Source: CAYYHA01 sp964471535 | GTDB taxonomy: Bacteria > Myxococcota > Myxococcia > SLRQ01 | Assembly: GCA_964471535.1 (NCBI GenBank) | Contig: CAYYHA010000002.1 | Span: 1-64,000, forward strand | Reading direction: 5' to 3' | Length of the DNA: 64,000 nucleotides | Shown here: one piece after another, positions 9,311 to 18,442 of the stretch | How the letters are laid out: each line of letters starts with the position of its first letter | Position numbering within the stretch: position 1 is the stretch's first letter | The notes under the pieces: model-generated | What the model saw: only the letters and a program-made list of their open reading frames with translations | Databases searched by the model: none | What the model was told of the DNA's origin: nothing | Position numbers and translations under genes: made by a program

Positions 9311-10294
9311 TCAGCGCCGGCCGAGGACCTCGGACCACCGCTGGGCCTGCGCGCGCTGGAGGGTCTTGGTGAAGAGGCGATAGCGCGCGTCCATCAGCGC
9401 GCTCTCCTCGCGGAGGCGCAGCGCCTCGTTGATCTCGGGCAGGCGCTGGGTCAGCTCCGCGTGGAGCCGGCGGATCTCCAGAGCTCTGGGGTCGTCCCCG
9501 GCCCGCTGCACCTCCTTGGGCAGGGCGAAGCGCTCGATGCTGCGGTCCGGCCGCGGGGGGTCCTCGATGAAGTAGAAGGCAGTGAGGGTGACCTCGGCGC
9601 CGCGCTTTGCACCCTTGGCAGCGGGGGCGATCCGCTCGAGGAGGAAGAGGGGCCCGTCTGCGGCAAGGCGGGCGGCAAAGAAGCGTTCGAGCTTCTCGAG
9701 ATCGTAGGGGACGAGCACGGCGGTGACCTCCACCTCACCAAGGATCTCGTCGTCGCGCCACTCGAAGGGCTCGTCGGGACGCAGGTGCGGTGGGACGCGG
9801 CGGGCTCCGGCAGCCCTTGGCCTGTGCGGCCGGGCGGAGAAGCGTTCTAGTGAGAGACCCACGCGCCTGGCCACCCGCGAAAGGGCGGCGCGCAGCCTCG
9901 CGGCGTCGTAGCCGCGAGGGATGCGCCGGTCGATTCCGAGGCCTTCCCAGATCTTCGGATACTTCTGCTCCAAGTCCTGCGCGTAGGCGCCTCGGTTGTT
10001 GGCCAGCGCCGTGAACGCCGCGTGCTGCGTCTTGGTTCGCTGCCAGACGCGGTGGAGCGGATCGGAAGGCGTCGTACTCGGCGGGGCGCGGGTGGACTTC
10101 GCGGCTGCTGCGGCCGAGGCGGGCGCAGGCGACGTCGGGCCGGCGCCTCCCGAGTGCGCGGGCATTGCCTCCGCTCCGGCGTCCGTCGTATCGCCCGCCG
10201 GACGGCAAGCACCGGCAAAGGGGCCCGCGAGGAGAAGGGTCGCGAGCAGGGCGGAGCGGGAGAGGGCGCACACCGGCCCCTGATACCAGATCAT
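9311..10294 (-). CDS. Lipoprotein of unknown function, possibly PilO-like fold
   Basis: A 327-residue protein with a signal peptide and lipobox-like FAGAC (near residue 30), an Ala/Pro/Ser-rich linker to about residue 80, and a charged alpha/beta domain. The segment from about 125 to 245 contains a helix (LRAALSRVARRVGLSLERF) followed by strand-helix-strand units (EVEVTAVLVPYDLEKLERFFAARL, then EVTLTAFYF). This recalls the ferredoxin-like fold of PilO/GspM-type pilus components. The resemblance is by pattern only. A C-terminal helix rich in Arg/Glu/Gln follows. No other pilus alignment gene lies nearby, although a PilT-like ATPase is found 8 kb away. Confidence 0.7.
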   Translation of the reverse strand: MIWYQGPVCALSRSALLATLLLAGPFAGACRPAGDTTDAGAEAMPAHSGGAGPTSPAPASAAAAAKSTRAPPSTTPSDPLHRVWQRTKTQHAAFTALANNRGAYAQDLEQKYPKIWEGLGIDRRIPRGYDAARLRAALSRVARRVGLSLERFSARPHRPRAAGARRVPPHLRPDEPFEWRDDEILGEVEVTAVLVPYDLEKLERFFAARLAADGPLFLLERIAPAAKGAKRGAEVTLTAFYFIEDPPRPDRSIERFALPKEVQRAGDDPRALEIRRLHAELTQRLPEINEALRLREESALMDARYRLFTKTLQRAQAQRWSEVLGRR

Positions 10295-10385
10295 CGTAGA
10301 CAGTCCGACGGCGCGGGGGATGCCGCGGATTCGCGTCTCCCCCGGTGCGCCGGTGGGTGGGGGCGGGCGGCAGGACGCGCGATAC

Positions 10386-11540
10386 CTAGGGAAGGGCCTT
10401 TTGATAGATGCGGTAGGTCTTGTAGCGCTCGCCGCCGATCATTTCGATCGGGCGGTTGATGAGGTCGTTGTCCTCGAGGGTCCATCCCATCTCGCACGCC
10501 GTGTACCCCTTCTTCTTCCCCTCGTCGTAGGTGTGGAGGATCATCTGCTCGGCGATCCCGCGACGGCGGTAGCCCGAGAGCACGCCCAGCGTGATGAGGC
10601 GAATCGTTCGGATGCGCTTCGAGTGATAGAGGAGCTTTCCCAGCCCGATGGGCAGCCCGAAGGTGGTCAGCTTTCCGTCAATGTGACGAAGCGCTTCGTT
10701 GATGTCGGGGAGCGCCAGCGAGAAGCCCACCGTCTTCCCATCCACCTCCGCGAAGAAGACGACGTCGGGATCGATGAGGAGCTTCAGGTCCTTCGCCAGG
10801 TGATCGAACTCGGCGTCGGTCATTTTGACGAAGCCCCAGTTCTTTTCCCACGCCGCGTTGTAGACCTCCTTGATGGCGTGGGCCTCCTCCTCGTAGCGCT
10901 TCAGGTTCGCCTTGCGGATGGACACGCCGCCGCGCCGCGCCGCCATGTTGGCCACCCGCCGGAAGCGCTCCGGGATCTCCTTTTCGTCGGTGATCCAGTA
11001 GGCGTAGAGGTCCTTGGCCTTGGTGAGCCCCCAGGCCTCGAGGAGTCGCCCGTAGTAGGGCGGGTTGTGGTTCATCATGATGCGGGGCGGCGTCTCGAAC
11101 CCGTCCACCAGGAGCCCCACCTGGTAGTTGGTCGAGTAGTCGATGGGCCCCATGAGCGTGTCCCGCCCCTGCTCCCGCGCCCAGCTGGCCGCTGTGTCCA
11201 GCAGCGCACCGGCGACCTCCTCGTCGTCGATGGACTCGAACATGCCGAAACAGGCGATCTTGGTGCCGTGCTCGCGGTTGTAGTTGGGATCGTCGCTCAC
11301 CAGGATGCGGCCCACCGGCTGCCCCTCGCGGTAGGCAATGAAGAAGTCCGCACTGCCGTGGTGGAAGAAGGGGTGCTTCTTCTTGTTGATGAAATCCTTC
11401 CGGTCCATCAGCAATGGCGGGACCCAGGCGGGATCGTTTGCATAGATGCGCCAGGGCAGCCGGACGAAGGTGTTGATGTCTCGTCCGCTCTCGACCTTGG
11501 CGATCTCGACTCCTGCTCTCGCATTCGGCATGGCACCCAT
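10386..11540 (-). CDS. GNAT-superfamily acetyltransferase-like protein
   Basis: A 384-residue protein. The N-terminal region (FVRLPWRIYANDPAWVPPLL, then a KHPFFHHG block) and the C-terminal GNAT signature (VLSGYRRRGIAEQMILH, the acetyl-CoA pyrophosphate loop) match a widespread family of about 380-residue GNAT-fold proteins of unknown substrate. The ATG at 11540 was preferred because AAGGACGG lies seven bases upstream; another ATG nine bases inside is possible. The open frame continues antisense through the next gene, but that part is a shadow. The gene is divergent from recD2 with 45 bases between starts, so the promoters share this short spacer. Confidence 0.8.
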   Translation of the reverse strand: MGAMPNARAGVEIAKVESGRDINTFVRLPWRIYANDPAWVPPLLMDRKDFINKKKHPFFHHGSADFFIAYREGQPVGRILVSDDPNYNREHGTKIACFGMFESIDDEEVAGALLDTAASWAREQGRDTLMGPIDYSTNYQVGLLVDGFETPPRIMMNHNPPYYGRLLEAWGLTKAKDLYAYWITDEKEIPERFRRVANMAARRGGVSIRKANLKRYEEEAHAIKEVYNAAWEKNWGFVKMTDAEFDHLAKDLKLLIDPDVVFFAEVDGKTVGFSLALPDINEALRHIDGKLTTFGLPIGLGKLLYHSKRIRTIRLITLGVLSGYRRRGIAEQMILHTYDEGKKKGYTACEMGWTLEDNDLINRPIEMIGGERYKTYRIYQKALP

Positions 11541-11585
11541 CGCATTTCCGTCCTTTTCGGTACTGCTCGGTAAGCGGTCGATCTC

Positions 11586-13841
11586 ATGGCACAATTTTTC
11601 GGACCGGTCCATGATCCCGTGGTCGTGAAGGAAACGAAGCAGCAGGGGCTCGACCTGAAGCCCCGGCAAAGAGGGGGGGAGGCGCGCGTGCAGGGAACCG
11701 TCGAGCGCGTCCTCTTCAGCGGAGACGATGGCTTCGCCGTCCTCAAGATCGCCGACCGCCACAGCGGGCAGCGCCACACCCTGGTGGGTGACCTGCCCGG
11801 CGTCCGAGAAGGGGAGGAAATCCGAGCCACCGGACAGTGGGTGGAGACGGAGCGCTACGGCCGGCAGCTGCGTGTCCACAGCTGGATGCCGGTCCTGCCC
11901 ACCACCCAAGAGGGCATCCGGCGCTACCTCGCCGGTGGCGTCATCCCTGGGATCGGCCCCAAGACCGCCGAGCGTCTCGTCGCGCACTTTGGGAGCGAGA
12001 CCCTCGAAGTGCTCGAGAAGCGGCCTGAGCAGCTGCGTGCGGTCAGAGGCATCGGAAAGAAGCGGGCGGCCGAGATCGCGCGCGCCTGGGCGGATGCGGT
12101 GGGGGTGCGCGAGGTCATGATCTTCCTGCAGAGCCACGGCATTACGCCCGCGGTCGCATCGCGTATCCATCGCGCTTTTGGCGCCAAAGCGATCGAGGTC
12201 GCAAAGCACGATCCCTACCGGCTCGCCGAGGAGGTCTCCGGCATCGGGTTCGCCACCGCGGATCGGATCGCACGTGCGATGGGGGTGGCCGAGGACGCAC
12301 CGAAGCGCGTGCGGGCCGCGGTGCTCCACGTCCTCGAGCAGGCGGCGGCCGAGGGGCATTGCCACCTGCCGCTGCCCGATCTTCGGGAAGCCACCTTCGC
12401 CCTCATCGGGGTCGACGATGCGAAGATCCGATCGGCCATCGAGGTGCTCGCGCGCGAGGAGCGGATTCTCCTCGAGCCACCGACGGCATCTGCGGATGCG
12501 GTGGAAGCGCGTGCCTTCCTTCCTGCGCTCTATCGCGCCGAGGAGATGGCGGCTGCGCACCTCGCGCGCCTCTTCGGTGGGGCGCCCCGGCGCAGCGTGG
12601 AGCGCCCCGACGCACGGCTCTCGCTGTGGGAGGCGAAACATCGGATGCGGCTTGCGCCGGCGCAGCGACAGGCGGTGCTGGCCGCGGTCTCGGAGCGGGT
12701 CCTCGTGGTGACCGGCGGGCCCGGCACGGGGAAGACCACCCTGATCCAGGCGGTGGTGGATCTCTTTCGCGGCGCTGGAGCCACGTTGCGCCTCGCCGCA
12801 CCCACCGGCCGGGCGGCACGGCGCCTCGCCGAGGCAACGGGCCACGAAGCGAGCACGCTGCACCGGCTCCTGGCCTTCTCGCCTCGCACGGGCCGCTTCG
12901 AGCACGGCCCGGAGCATCCCATCGAGGCTGACGCCGTCGTGGTGGACGAGCTGTCCATGGTCGACGTGACGCTCTTTGCGAGCCTCGTTTCCGCGCTTCC
13001 CGACGGATGCCGCCTGCTGCTCGTGGGCGACGTGGATCAGCTTCCGTCGGTGGGGCCAGGTGCGGTCCTCGCCGACCTCATCGACTCGCGGGTCGTTCCC
13101 GTGGTTCGCCTCACCGAGGTCTTCCGGCAGGCGGCACGAAGCCGCATCGTACAAGCGGCGCACGCGGTGAACGCCGGCCGGCTGCCCCCGGCGGGGCGGG
13201 AGGGAGAGGACTTCTTCTTCATCGAGCGCCGCGAGCCGGACGCCATTCTGGAGACCCTTGTGAACCTGGTCACGCGCCGCATCCCCCATGGTTTCGGCGT
13301 CGATCCCATCGAGGAAGTGCAGGTACTCACCCCGATGCACCGCGGGCTCCTCGGTGCGAAGAACCTCAACGAGCGCTTGCAGGCGGTGCTCAACCCCGAG
13401 GGCGAGGGTCTCGAACGCGGCGCCACTGCATTCCGCGTTGGCGACAAGGTGATGCAGCTTCGGAACGATTACGAACGCGAGGTCTTCAACGGCGACCTCG
13501 GGCGGATCGTCACGGCGGATCCCTCGGCGGGCGCCCTGGTCGTGGACTTCGACGGGCGGAGGGTGCGCTACGAGCGCGACGCCCTCGACATGCTGACCCT
13601 GGCCTATGCCGCAACCGTGCACAAGTCGCAGGGCAGCGAATACCCGGTGGTGGTCCTTCCGCTGTCGATGCAGCACTATGTGATGCTGCGTCGCAACCTG
13701 CTCTACACTGCGATCACCCGCGGCCGCCGACTGGTCGTCCTGGTGGGTGAGCGGCGAGCCCTTCGGGCCGCGGTGGAGCGGGCCGGTGACCACCAGCGAC
13801 ATACGGCGCTTGCCGACCGGCTCAAGGCGTGTCGTCCATGA
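11586..13841 (+). CDS. recD2: RecD2-type ATP-dependent DNA helicase
   Basis: A 751-residue superfamily 1B 5'-3' helicase of the RecD2/TraA type, close to the usual 720-750. The N-terminal OB-like region (GTVERVLFSGDDGFAVLKI) and tandem helix-hairpin-helix segments (IPGIGPKTAERL, VRGIGKKRAAEI) mark RecD2 rather than the RecD subunit of RecBCD. The motor has Walker A GGPGTGKTT near residue 380, VVDELSMVD as Walker B, VGDVDQLPSVGPG as motif III, and a C-terminal motif with ATVHKSQGSEYP. RecD2 acts in replication-fork and mismatch or oxidative-damage repair in bacteria without RecBC. The 3' end overlaps the end of the following convergent gene by 20 bases. Confidence 0.93.
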   Translation: MAQFFGPVHDPVVVKETKQQGLDLKPRQRGGEARVQGTVERVLFSGDDGFAVLKIADRHSGQRHTLVGDLPGVREGEEIRATGQWVETERYGRQLRVHSWMPVLPTTQEGIRRYLAGGVIPGIGPKTAERLVAHFGSETLEVLEKRPEQLRAVRGIGKKRAAEIARAWADAVGVREVMIFLQSHGITPAVASRIHRAFGAKAIEVAKHDPYRLAEEVSGIGFATADRIARAMGVAEDAPKRVRAAVLHVLEQAAAEGHCHLPLPDLREATFALIGVDDAKIRSAIEVLAREERILLEPPTASADAVEARAFLPALYRAEEMAAAHLARLFGGAPRRSVERPDARLSLWEAKHRMRLAPAQRQAVLAAVSERVLVVTGGPGTGKTTLIQAVVDLFRGAGATLRLAAPTGRAARRLAEATGHEASTLHRLLAFSPRTGRFEHGPEHPIEADAVVVDELSMVDVTLFASLVSALPDGCRLLLVGDVDQLPSVGPGAVLADLIDSRVVPVVRLTEVFRQAARSRIVQAAHAVNAGRLPPAGREGEDFFFIERREPDAILETLVNLVTRRIPHGFGVDPIEEVQVLTPMHRGLLGAKNLNERLQAVLNPEGEGLERGATAFRVGDKVMQLRNDYEREVFNGDLGRIVTADPSAGALVVDFDGRRVRYERDALDMLTLAYAATVHKSQGSEYPVVVLPLSMQHYVMLRRNLLYTAITRGRRLVVLVGERRALRAAVERAGDHQRHTALADRLKACRP

Positions 13842-14205
13842 GCTCGGGGAAGCGGGGACGCCAGGGGAAGAAGCGTCGCAAGAGGAGGGTGAATGCGAGA
13901 GCGAAGATGGCGATGACCAGGACGAAGCCGCTGTAGGCGGGAAAGCGGAGGAGGAAGCGCTTCAGCGGCGGGAGGGCGAGTGCGATGGTTGCGGTCAGCG
14001 CCGCCGCGAGGGGTAAGGCGATGAAGACGATCTGGTGCTTGGTCTGCTCCGCCCGTCGCGTCTGTTCCAGCTCGACGATGCGCCGGCGCGTCTCGGGCTC
14101 GCGGAGATCGACCAGGATGACGCTCTCGCAGTAGGCGCACTTTCCCTTCTGCGGGTAGCGCCGTCCGCACTCGGTGCAGGCGTAGGGTCGCAAAGGCTCG
14201 GTCAT
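13822..14205 (-). CDS. Small zinc-ribbon membrane protein
   Basis: A 127-residue protein. It opens with a rubredoxin-like zinc ribbon (CTECGRRY...KCAYC, residues about 9-25), then has a charged helix and two hydrophobic segments (about residues 58-78 and 88-110) ending in a basic RRFFPW tail. The frame extends upstream to 14502, but that part is antisense to the CDF gene; the ATG at 14205 starts right before the ribbon and is preferred. No family name is certain. It overlaps the end of recD2 tail to tail and diverges from the CDF gene with 49 bases between. Confidence 0.65.
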   Translation of the reverse strand: MTEPLRPYACTECGRRYPQKGKCAYCESVILVDLREPETRRRIVELEQTRRAEQTKHQIVFIALPLAAALTATIALALPPLKRFLLRFPAYSGFVLVIAIFALAFTLLLRRFFPWRPRFPELMDDTP

Positions 14206-14254
14206 GCGGGGGATGTAGATCCAGGTCGAGCCCACGTCAAAGTGGGAGCTGGAG

Positions 14255-15211
14255 ATGGATGCAGGGGAGACACAGAGACCGGGACGGGCGGCGCCGAGCG
14301 GCCCCAAAGCTGCCCCTACCGGGCCACCCTCGGGCGGTACCGGCGCTGCGGGCGTCTCCCTGGCCGTGGCCGTGCTCCTCCTCGGGGCGAAGCTCCTGGC
14401 CTGGCGGTGGACCGGCTCGACGGCCGTGCTCTCCGACGCCCTCGAGTCCATCGTCAACGTGGTCGCCGCCGGCTTCGCCCTGTGGTCACTGCGCCTTGCC
14501 AATGAGCCGGCAGATCTGGACCACCCCTACGGACACGGGAAGATCGAGTTCGTCTCGGCAGCCTTCGAGGGCGGGCTGGTCTTCCTCGCCGGCCTCGTCA
14601 TTGCGCAGGAAGCGGTGCAAGCACTGATCCGGGGCTCCGAGCTCGAGCGCCTGGGCGAGGGGATCGCCATCACCGGCGCCGCCGCCGTGGTGAACCTTCT
14701 GTTGGGTGCGTGGCTGGTTCGCGTCGGGCGGAAGAGCGGATCGTTGGCGCTCGTCGCCGATGGCAAGCACGTGCTCTCCGATGTCTGGACCTCGGCGATG
14801 ACGGTTCTCGCCCTGGTTCTGGTGAAGTGGAGTGGGCAGGCCTGGCTGGATCCTGCCGTGGCCCTCGTCGCGGCGGCCAACCTCCTGCGCATCGGTGGGA
14901 AGGTCGTCCTCGAGGCGGTGCACGGCATCATGGACGTGGCGGATCCCGAGGACCTCGAACGGGTGACGCAGGCTCTTTCCACCATCGAATCGCCACGCTT
15001 CGTCGGGTGGTCGAAGCTCCGATCCCGTCACCAAGGTCGCTTCCACCACGTGGATCTGACCATCTACGTGCCCGGTGAGATCAGCGTCGAGGAGGCCCAC
15101 GAGGTTGCCGACGAGGTCGAGCGGGTGGTGCGCGAGGCCCTCGGAGAGGCGCAGGTCATCTGTCACATCGAGCCGGCGCGCCTGATGAACGAGGCACGGA
15201 GCGGTCTCTGA
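14255..15211 (+). CDS. Cation diffusion facilitator (CDF) family transporter
   Basis: A 318-residue inner-membrane divalent-metal/proton antiporter. It has the family's six transmembrane segments after a Gly/Pro-rich N-terminus, HPYGHGK in the loop after TM2, the TM5 metal site as KHVLSD (HxxxD), and a C-terminal ferredoxin-like cytoplasmic domain ending with a CHIEPA strand. The TM2 site reads SDALESIVN, giving Glu/Asn where zinc transporters have His or Asp/Asp. Family members with the same SDALES block occur widely, so the metal may be Fe or Mn rather than Zn; this is not decided by sequence alone. Confidence 0.88.
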   Translation: MDAGETQRPGRAAPSGPKAAPTGPPSGGTGAAGVSLAVAVLLLGAKLLAWRWTGSTAVLSDALESIVNVVAAGFALWSLRLANEPADLDHPYGHGKIEFVSAAFEGGLVFLAGLVIAQEAVQALIRGSELERLGEGIAITGAAAVVNLLLGAWLVRVGRKSGSLALVADGKHVLSDVWTSAMTVLALVLVKWSGQAWLDPAVALVAAANLLRIGGKVVLEAVHGIMDVADPEDLERVTQALSTIESPRFVGWSKLRSRHQGRFHHVDLTIYVPGEISVEEAHEVADEVERVVREALGEAQVICHIEPARLMNEARSGL

Positions 15212-15273
15212 GAGCGAGGGATGGCAGCGATAGAGGAAGGCCGTCGCCGGGGCACTCGCCGCGCCCTGCACCC

Positions 15274-16323
15274 TTAGCCGGGCCGCTCGGTATGCCCATC
15301 GGGGTGGGTCGCGAAGCGCTCGGGCGCCGGGCCGTGAACGGGGTCCCGACGGCCCCACGGCCAGCGCCCGAAGGCGCCTTCCTGGTACTCGGCGAAGGCT
15401 CGCAGGAGCTCCTCCCGCGTGTTCATCACGAAGGGACCGTAGTGGGCGACCGGCTCGCCGATGGGCCGGCCCTGCAGGAGGAGCAGCTCGGCACCGTCGG
15501 GCCCCGACTCGATCTGCAAGGGTCGGTCCGGCAGCACCTCGAGGCGTTGGCCCACGGTGACCGGCTCCCCGTCGAGGCTCAAGGTCGACCCCTCGAAGAA
15601 GTAGAGGGAGCGGTGGACGCCGGGGCTCGCGGCGGGCAGCCGGAAGCGGGCCGAGGGCTCTAGGCGGATCGTCCAGACTGCCACCTCGGCTTCGGGCCGC
15701 GCCGCCCATGAGGCGGGTGGGGGTGGGGGCGGCCGCAGGTCCCCAAAGGCACCGGCGACGAGGGTGAGCTCGGTCCTGCGACCCGCCTCGTCCCGCAGCA
15801 CCGGACGCGGGATGCGCTCGGCCCAGTACATCGTGAAGCGTGGCTCGCAGCCCTTCTCCTTCGCGGGGAGGTTGAGCCAGATCTGGAAGAGGTCCAGCGG
15901 GTTCGGGCCCTCGCGGTCGAGCAGCGGAAAGATCTCCGAGTGCTCGAGCCCACGGCCGGCGGTGAGCCACTGCACGTCGCCGGCGCCGTAGCGGGCCGCC
16001 GCTCCCAGGGAATCGGCGTGGTCGACGAAACCCCGACGCACGAGGGTGAGGGTCTCGAAGCCTCGGTGGGGATGGGCCGGAAACCCCGGAACCACAGTGC
16101 CGTGATACATGCGCCACCCCTCGAGCCCCTCGAAGTCCTCTCCGATGCGCCTTCCCACGAGCGACGCGCGGGGACCGAGCTCTTCGTTCCCTGCGGGATA
16201 GTCGTCGACGTGATGGACGCAGAGCAAGAAGGGGTCCACGGTGGGCCACTGCATGCCCACGATCGGCTCACGGGCGACGATCGGGGACGCATGAGAGGCC
16301 TTTTTCGCCGGACGCCGGCGCAT
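15274..16323 (-). CDS. Pirin family protein
   Basis: A 349-residue bicupin. The N-terminal cupin has the pirin signature PHRGFETLTLV, giving two metal His in HPH (about residue 85), and AGRGLEHSE, giving the third His and the Glu ligand. This set binds iron in characterised pirins, some of which act as quercetinases or redox regulators. The C-terminal cupin is less conserved, as is normal. The protein is longer than typical pirins (about 230-300) because of an Arg/Lys-rich N-terminus and a C-terminal tail. It is followed 74 bases upstream on the same strand by the sensor kinase gene. Role in this cell unknown. Confidence 0.9.
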   Translation of the reverse strand: MRRRPAKKASHASPIVAREPIVGMQWPTVDPFLLCVHHVDDYPAGNEELGPRASLVGRRIGEDFEGLEGWRMYHGTVVPGFPAHPHRGFETLTLVRRGFVDHADSLGAAARYGAGDVQWLTAGRGLEHSEIFPLLDREGPNPLDLFQIWLNLPAKEKGCEPRFTMYWAERIPRPVLRDEAGRRTELTLVAGAFGDLRPPPPPPASWAARPEAEVAVWTIRLEPSARFRLPAASPGVHRSLYFFEGSTLSLDGEPVTVGQRLEVLPDRPLQIESGPDGAELLLLQGRPIGEPVAHYGPFVMNTREELLRAFAEYQEGAFGRWPWGRRDPVHGPAPERFATHPDGHTERPG

Positions 16324-16397
16324 ACCGGCAGTCTAGCCATCTCCGTCGGCACGCCAAGACGGGAAAGACCTGAGCGGGATCCCCCAGGGGTTAGTCC

Positions 16398-18302
16398 TCA
16401 CGCCCCGGCTCGGGCCAGGCTCCGGGCCTCCGCGGTGGGGATGCGCAGGAAGAAGGTCGTCCCCTGCGGCCCCGTCTCACACTCGATGGACCCGCCCATA
16501 CCCTCGATGATGTCTCGGCAGATGGCGAGACCCAGGCCCGTCCCCTTGCCCACCCCCTTGGTGGTGAAGAAGGGTTCCCACATCCGCTCCTGAACCTCTT
16601 CGGGGATCCCCGAGCCGTGGTCTCGGACCGTGATCAGCACCGACTCGTCCCCCACGGAGCCGCCGACCTCGAGCCGTCCCTTGCCCCCCTGTGCGTCCAG
16701 GCCGTTCTCGAGCAGGTTCATGATCACCTGGGAGAAGCGTCCCGGGCTTCCCCGGAGCATAGGCAGCTGATCTGGGAGCGAGAGTTCCACCTCGGCCAAG
16801 GTCTTCTTGGCGCCTCGGAAGACGGTCACCGCATCGTGGATCGCCTTCAGCGGAGAGAAGTCGGTCTCCTTCTTGTCGTTGCGCGCCATGCCTTTGAGCG
16901 CGTCGACGATCTCCAGGATGCGGGCGGTGCCGTTCTGGCAGTCCGTTGCGATCTCGGTGAGCTCCTCGATCACCTCCTCGAGGGGCGCGCGGCCCTCCTT
17001 CAGGTCCTCGAGGCAGGCGAAGAGGCTGGAGATGTTGCTCTTGATGAAGGCGAGCGGGTTGTTGATCTCGTGCGCGACCCCGGCCGAGAGCTGTCCGATC
17101 GCGGCGAGCTGCTCTCGGGCGACCGCGGCGCGCTCTGCCTCACGGATGCGTTCCTCGAGCGCCACCTTGTCGGAGACGTCCCGGAAGATGGCCTGCATCT
17201 GGCGCCCCTCCGGCCCCTTCTCGACGTGGATGGTCACCTCGCAGTGCACGAGGCCACCCTCACGGTGCTTCACGGAGATGGGGACGACCGTGGTCCCCCC
17301 GTCGCGGATCTCCGCCACCACCTCGGACCAGGTCTGCCGGTCTCTCCAGCCGACGAGGCTGTGGACGGAGCATCCGATGAGCTCCTGCTCCGAGCGCCCG
17401 AAGATGGCCAGGTCACCCCGCGCCGAGAGGATGCTCCCATCGGTGCCGATCTCCAGGATCGCATCTGCGAGCTCCTCGACCAGGGTCGATGCCCGCGAGG
17501 CCAGGGCCTCGTGCCGCGCTCGCTGCAGGAGTCCACCGACGACATCGGTGAGGCTGGCGAGCAGTCGCAGCTCGCCGTCGCCCAGGGTCTCGGTCGGCCC
17601 CACCACGAGGAGGGCGCCGCAAATCTCGCCCCCGCTTCGCACGGGCAAGGCCAGGGCCGAGAGGACGTCTCCGTCGGCGACCGTGGTGTCGAGCTCGAGC
17701 GGGGAGCGGGAGAGGTTTCGTACGTGGGTAGGGGCGCCGCTTCGGACGGCGCGCTCGACGCTGGACCGAGGGGACTCCGCGTGGTCGATGGCAAGGCGCT
17801 CTGCCAGCGGGCCCGACGCCAGGGGGACACCCGCCTGCGCGATGGGGATGAGATGCGTTCGGCCGAGGTCCAACTCGTAGAGGATGAGATGGCAGCCCAT
17901 GAGGGTCCCGGCCAGGGTGCCCAGCGCCTTCGACGCGGCCAGTCTCGGCGGGTGCGGTGCACTGGTGCTGCCGAGCATCGCGCGCAGCGCACGAATCTCC
18001 GCCCGGAGCCGCTCGGTGCCGCTGCGCTCGAGAAAGACGATGTGTCCCGAGCCGTCGTCGAGGGCGGCCACCATCAGCCGCACCTCACCTGCCGAGCCCA
18101 GGCTCAAGATCCCCTCGACCGTCTCGCCCGCCTCGCGCTGCCGTTCACACAGTTGGTGTATGGCGCGCATGATGCGGTCGGCCGCAGCACCTTCGAGGAT
18201 GGTGCGCGCATAGTGGTTGGCGGCCGTCGTCTCACCCGAGGCGGTGACGCGCACCATGCCCACGGGAAGCTCGTCCGCCAGGGTGGCGAAGGCACGGGAC
18301 AT
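16398..18302 (-). CDS. PAS/GAF sensor histidine kinase
   Basis: A 634-residue cytoplasmic sensor kinase with no transmembrane segment. Order: PAS-like region (residues 1-110), GAF (about 140-295), second PAS (about 300-425), HisKA with VAHEINNPLAFIKSN (phospho-His near residue 450), and HATPase with N box NLLENGLDAQ, G1 DHGSGIP, FFTTK and G2 GTGLGL. The H-box HEINNP type resembles NtrB/FlrB-like kinases that serve sigma-54 activators. The ATG at 18302 is chosen because a sigma-54-like promoter ends about 57 bases upstream; the open frame to 18440 would include the promoter. No response regulator lies next to it. It is divergent from the PilT-like gene. Confidence 0.88.
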   Translation of the reverse strand: MSRAFATLADELPVGMVRVTASGETTAANHYARTILEGAAADRIMRAIHQLCERQREAGETVEGILSLGSAGEVRLMVAALDDGSGHIVFLERSGTERLRAEIRALRAMLGSTSAPHPPRLAASKALGTLAGTLMGCHLILYELDLGRTHLIPIAQAGVPLASGPLAERLAIDHAESPRSSVERAVRSGAPTHVRNLSRSPLELDTTVADGDVLSALALPVRSGGEICGALLVVGPTETLGDGELRLLASLTDVVGGLLQRARHEALASRASTLVEELADAILEIGTDGSILSARGDLAIFGRSEQELIGCSVHSLVGWRDRQTWSEVVAEIRDGGTTVVPISVKHREGGLVHCEVTIHVEKGPEGRQMQAIFRDVSDKVALEERIREAERAAVAREQLAAIGQLSAGVAHEINNPLAFIKSNISSLFACLEDLKEGRAPLEEVIEELTEIATDCQNGTARILEIVDALKGMARNDKKETDFSPLKAIHDAVTVFRGAKKTLAEVELSLPDQLPMLRGSPGRFSQVIMNLLENGLDAQGGKGRLEVGGSVGDESVLITVRDHGSGIPEEVQERMWEPFFTTKGVGKGTGLGLAICRDIIEGMGGSIECETGPQGTTFFLRIPTAEARSLARAGA

Positions 18303-18358
18303 GGTGGCCCAAGGGGTGTCGGCTTCTTGACGGGCGCCTCGCATGCGCGGGGACTTCC

Positions 18359-18374
18359 TGCACCGCCCGTGCCA
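18359..18374 (-). promoter_or_regulatory. Sigma-54 (-24/-12) promoter for the sensor kinase
   Basis: On the minus strand the sequence reads TGGCACGGGCGGTGCA. This matches the TGGCACG-N4-TTGCW consensus at all seven -24 positions and four of five -12 positions, with correct spacing. The predicted start of transcription, near 18348, lies 46 bases before the kinase ATG at 18302. Confidence 0.6.
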
Positions 18375-18442
18375 CCGGCTCACGGCTTCGCAGCGACGAG
18401 GGTGCTTAAGGCGAGCCAGGGCTGTGCCGATGGGCAACACAG

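Noticed and set aside
11529..11547. A sigma-54-like TGGCAC near the GNAT gene start
   Set aside because: The GG to GC spacing is two bases short and it lies inside the coding start.
10386..13802. A 1138-residue minus-strand open frame
   Set aside because: Only the last ~384 residues look like a protein (GNAT fold); the rest is antisense to recD2, a high-GC artefact.
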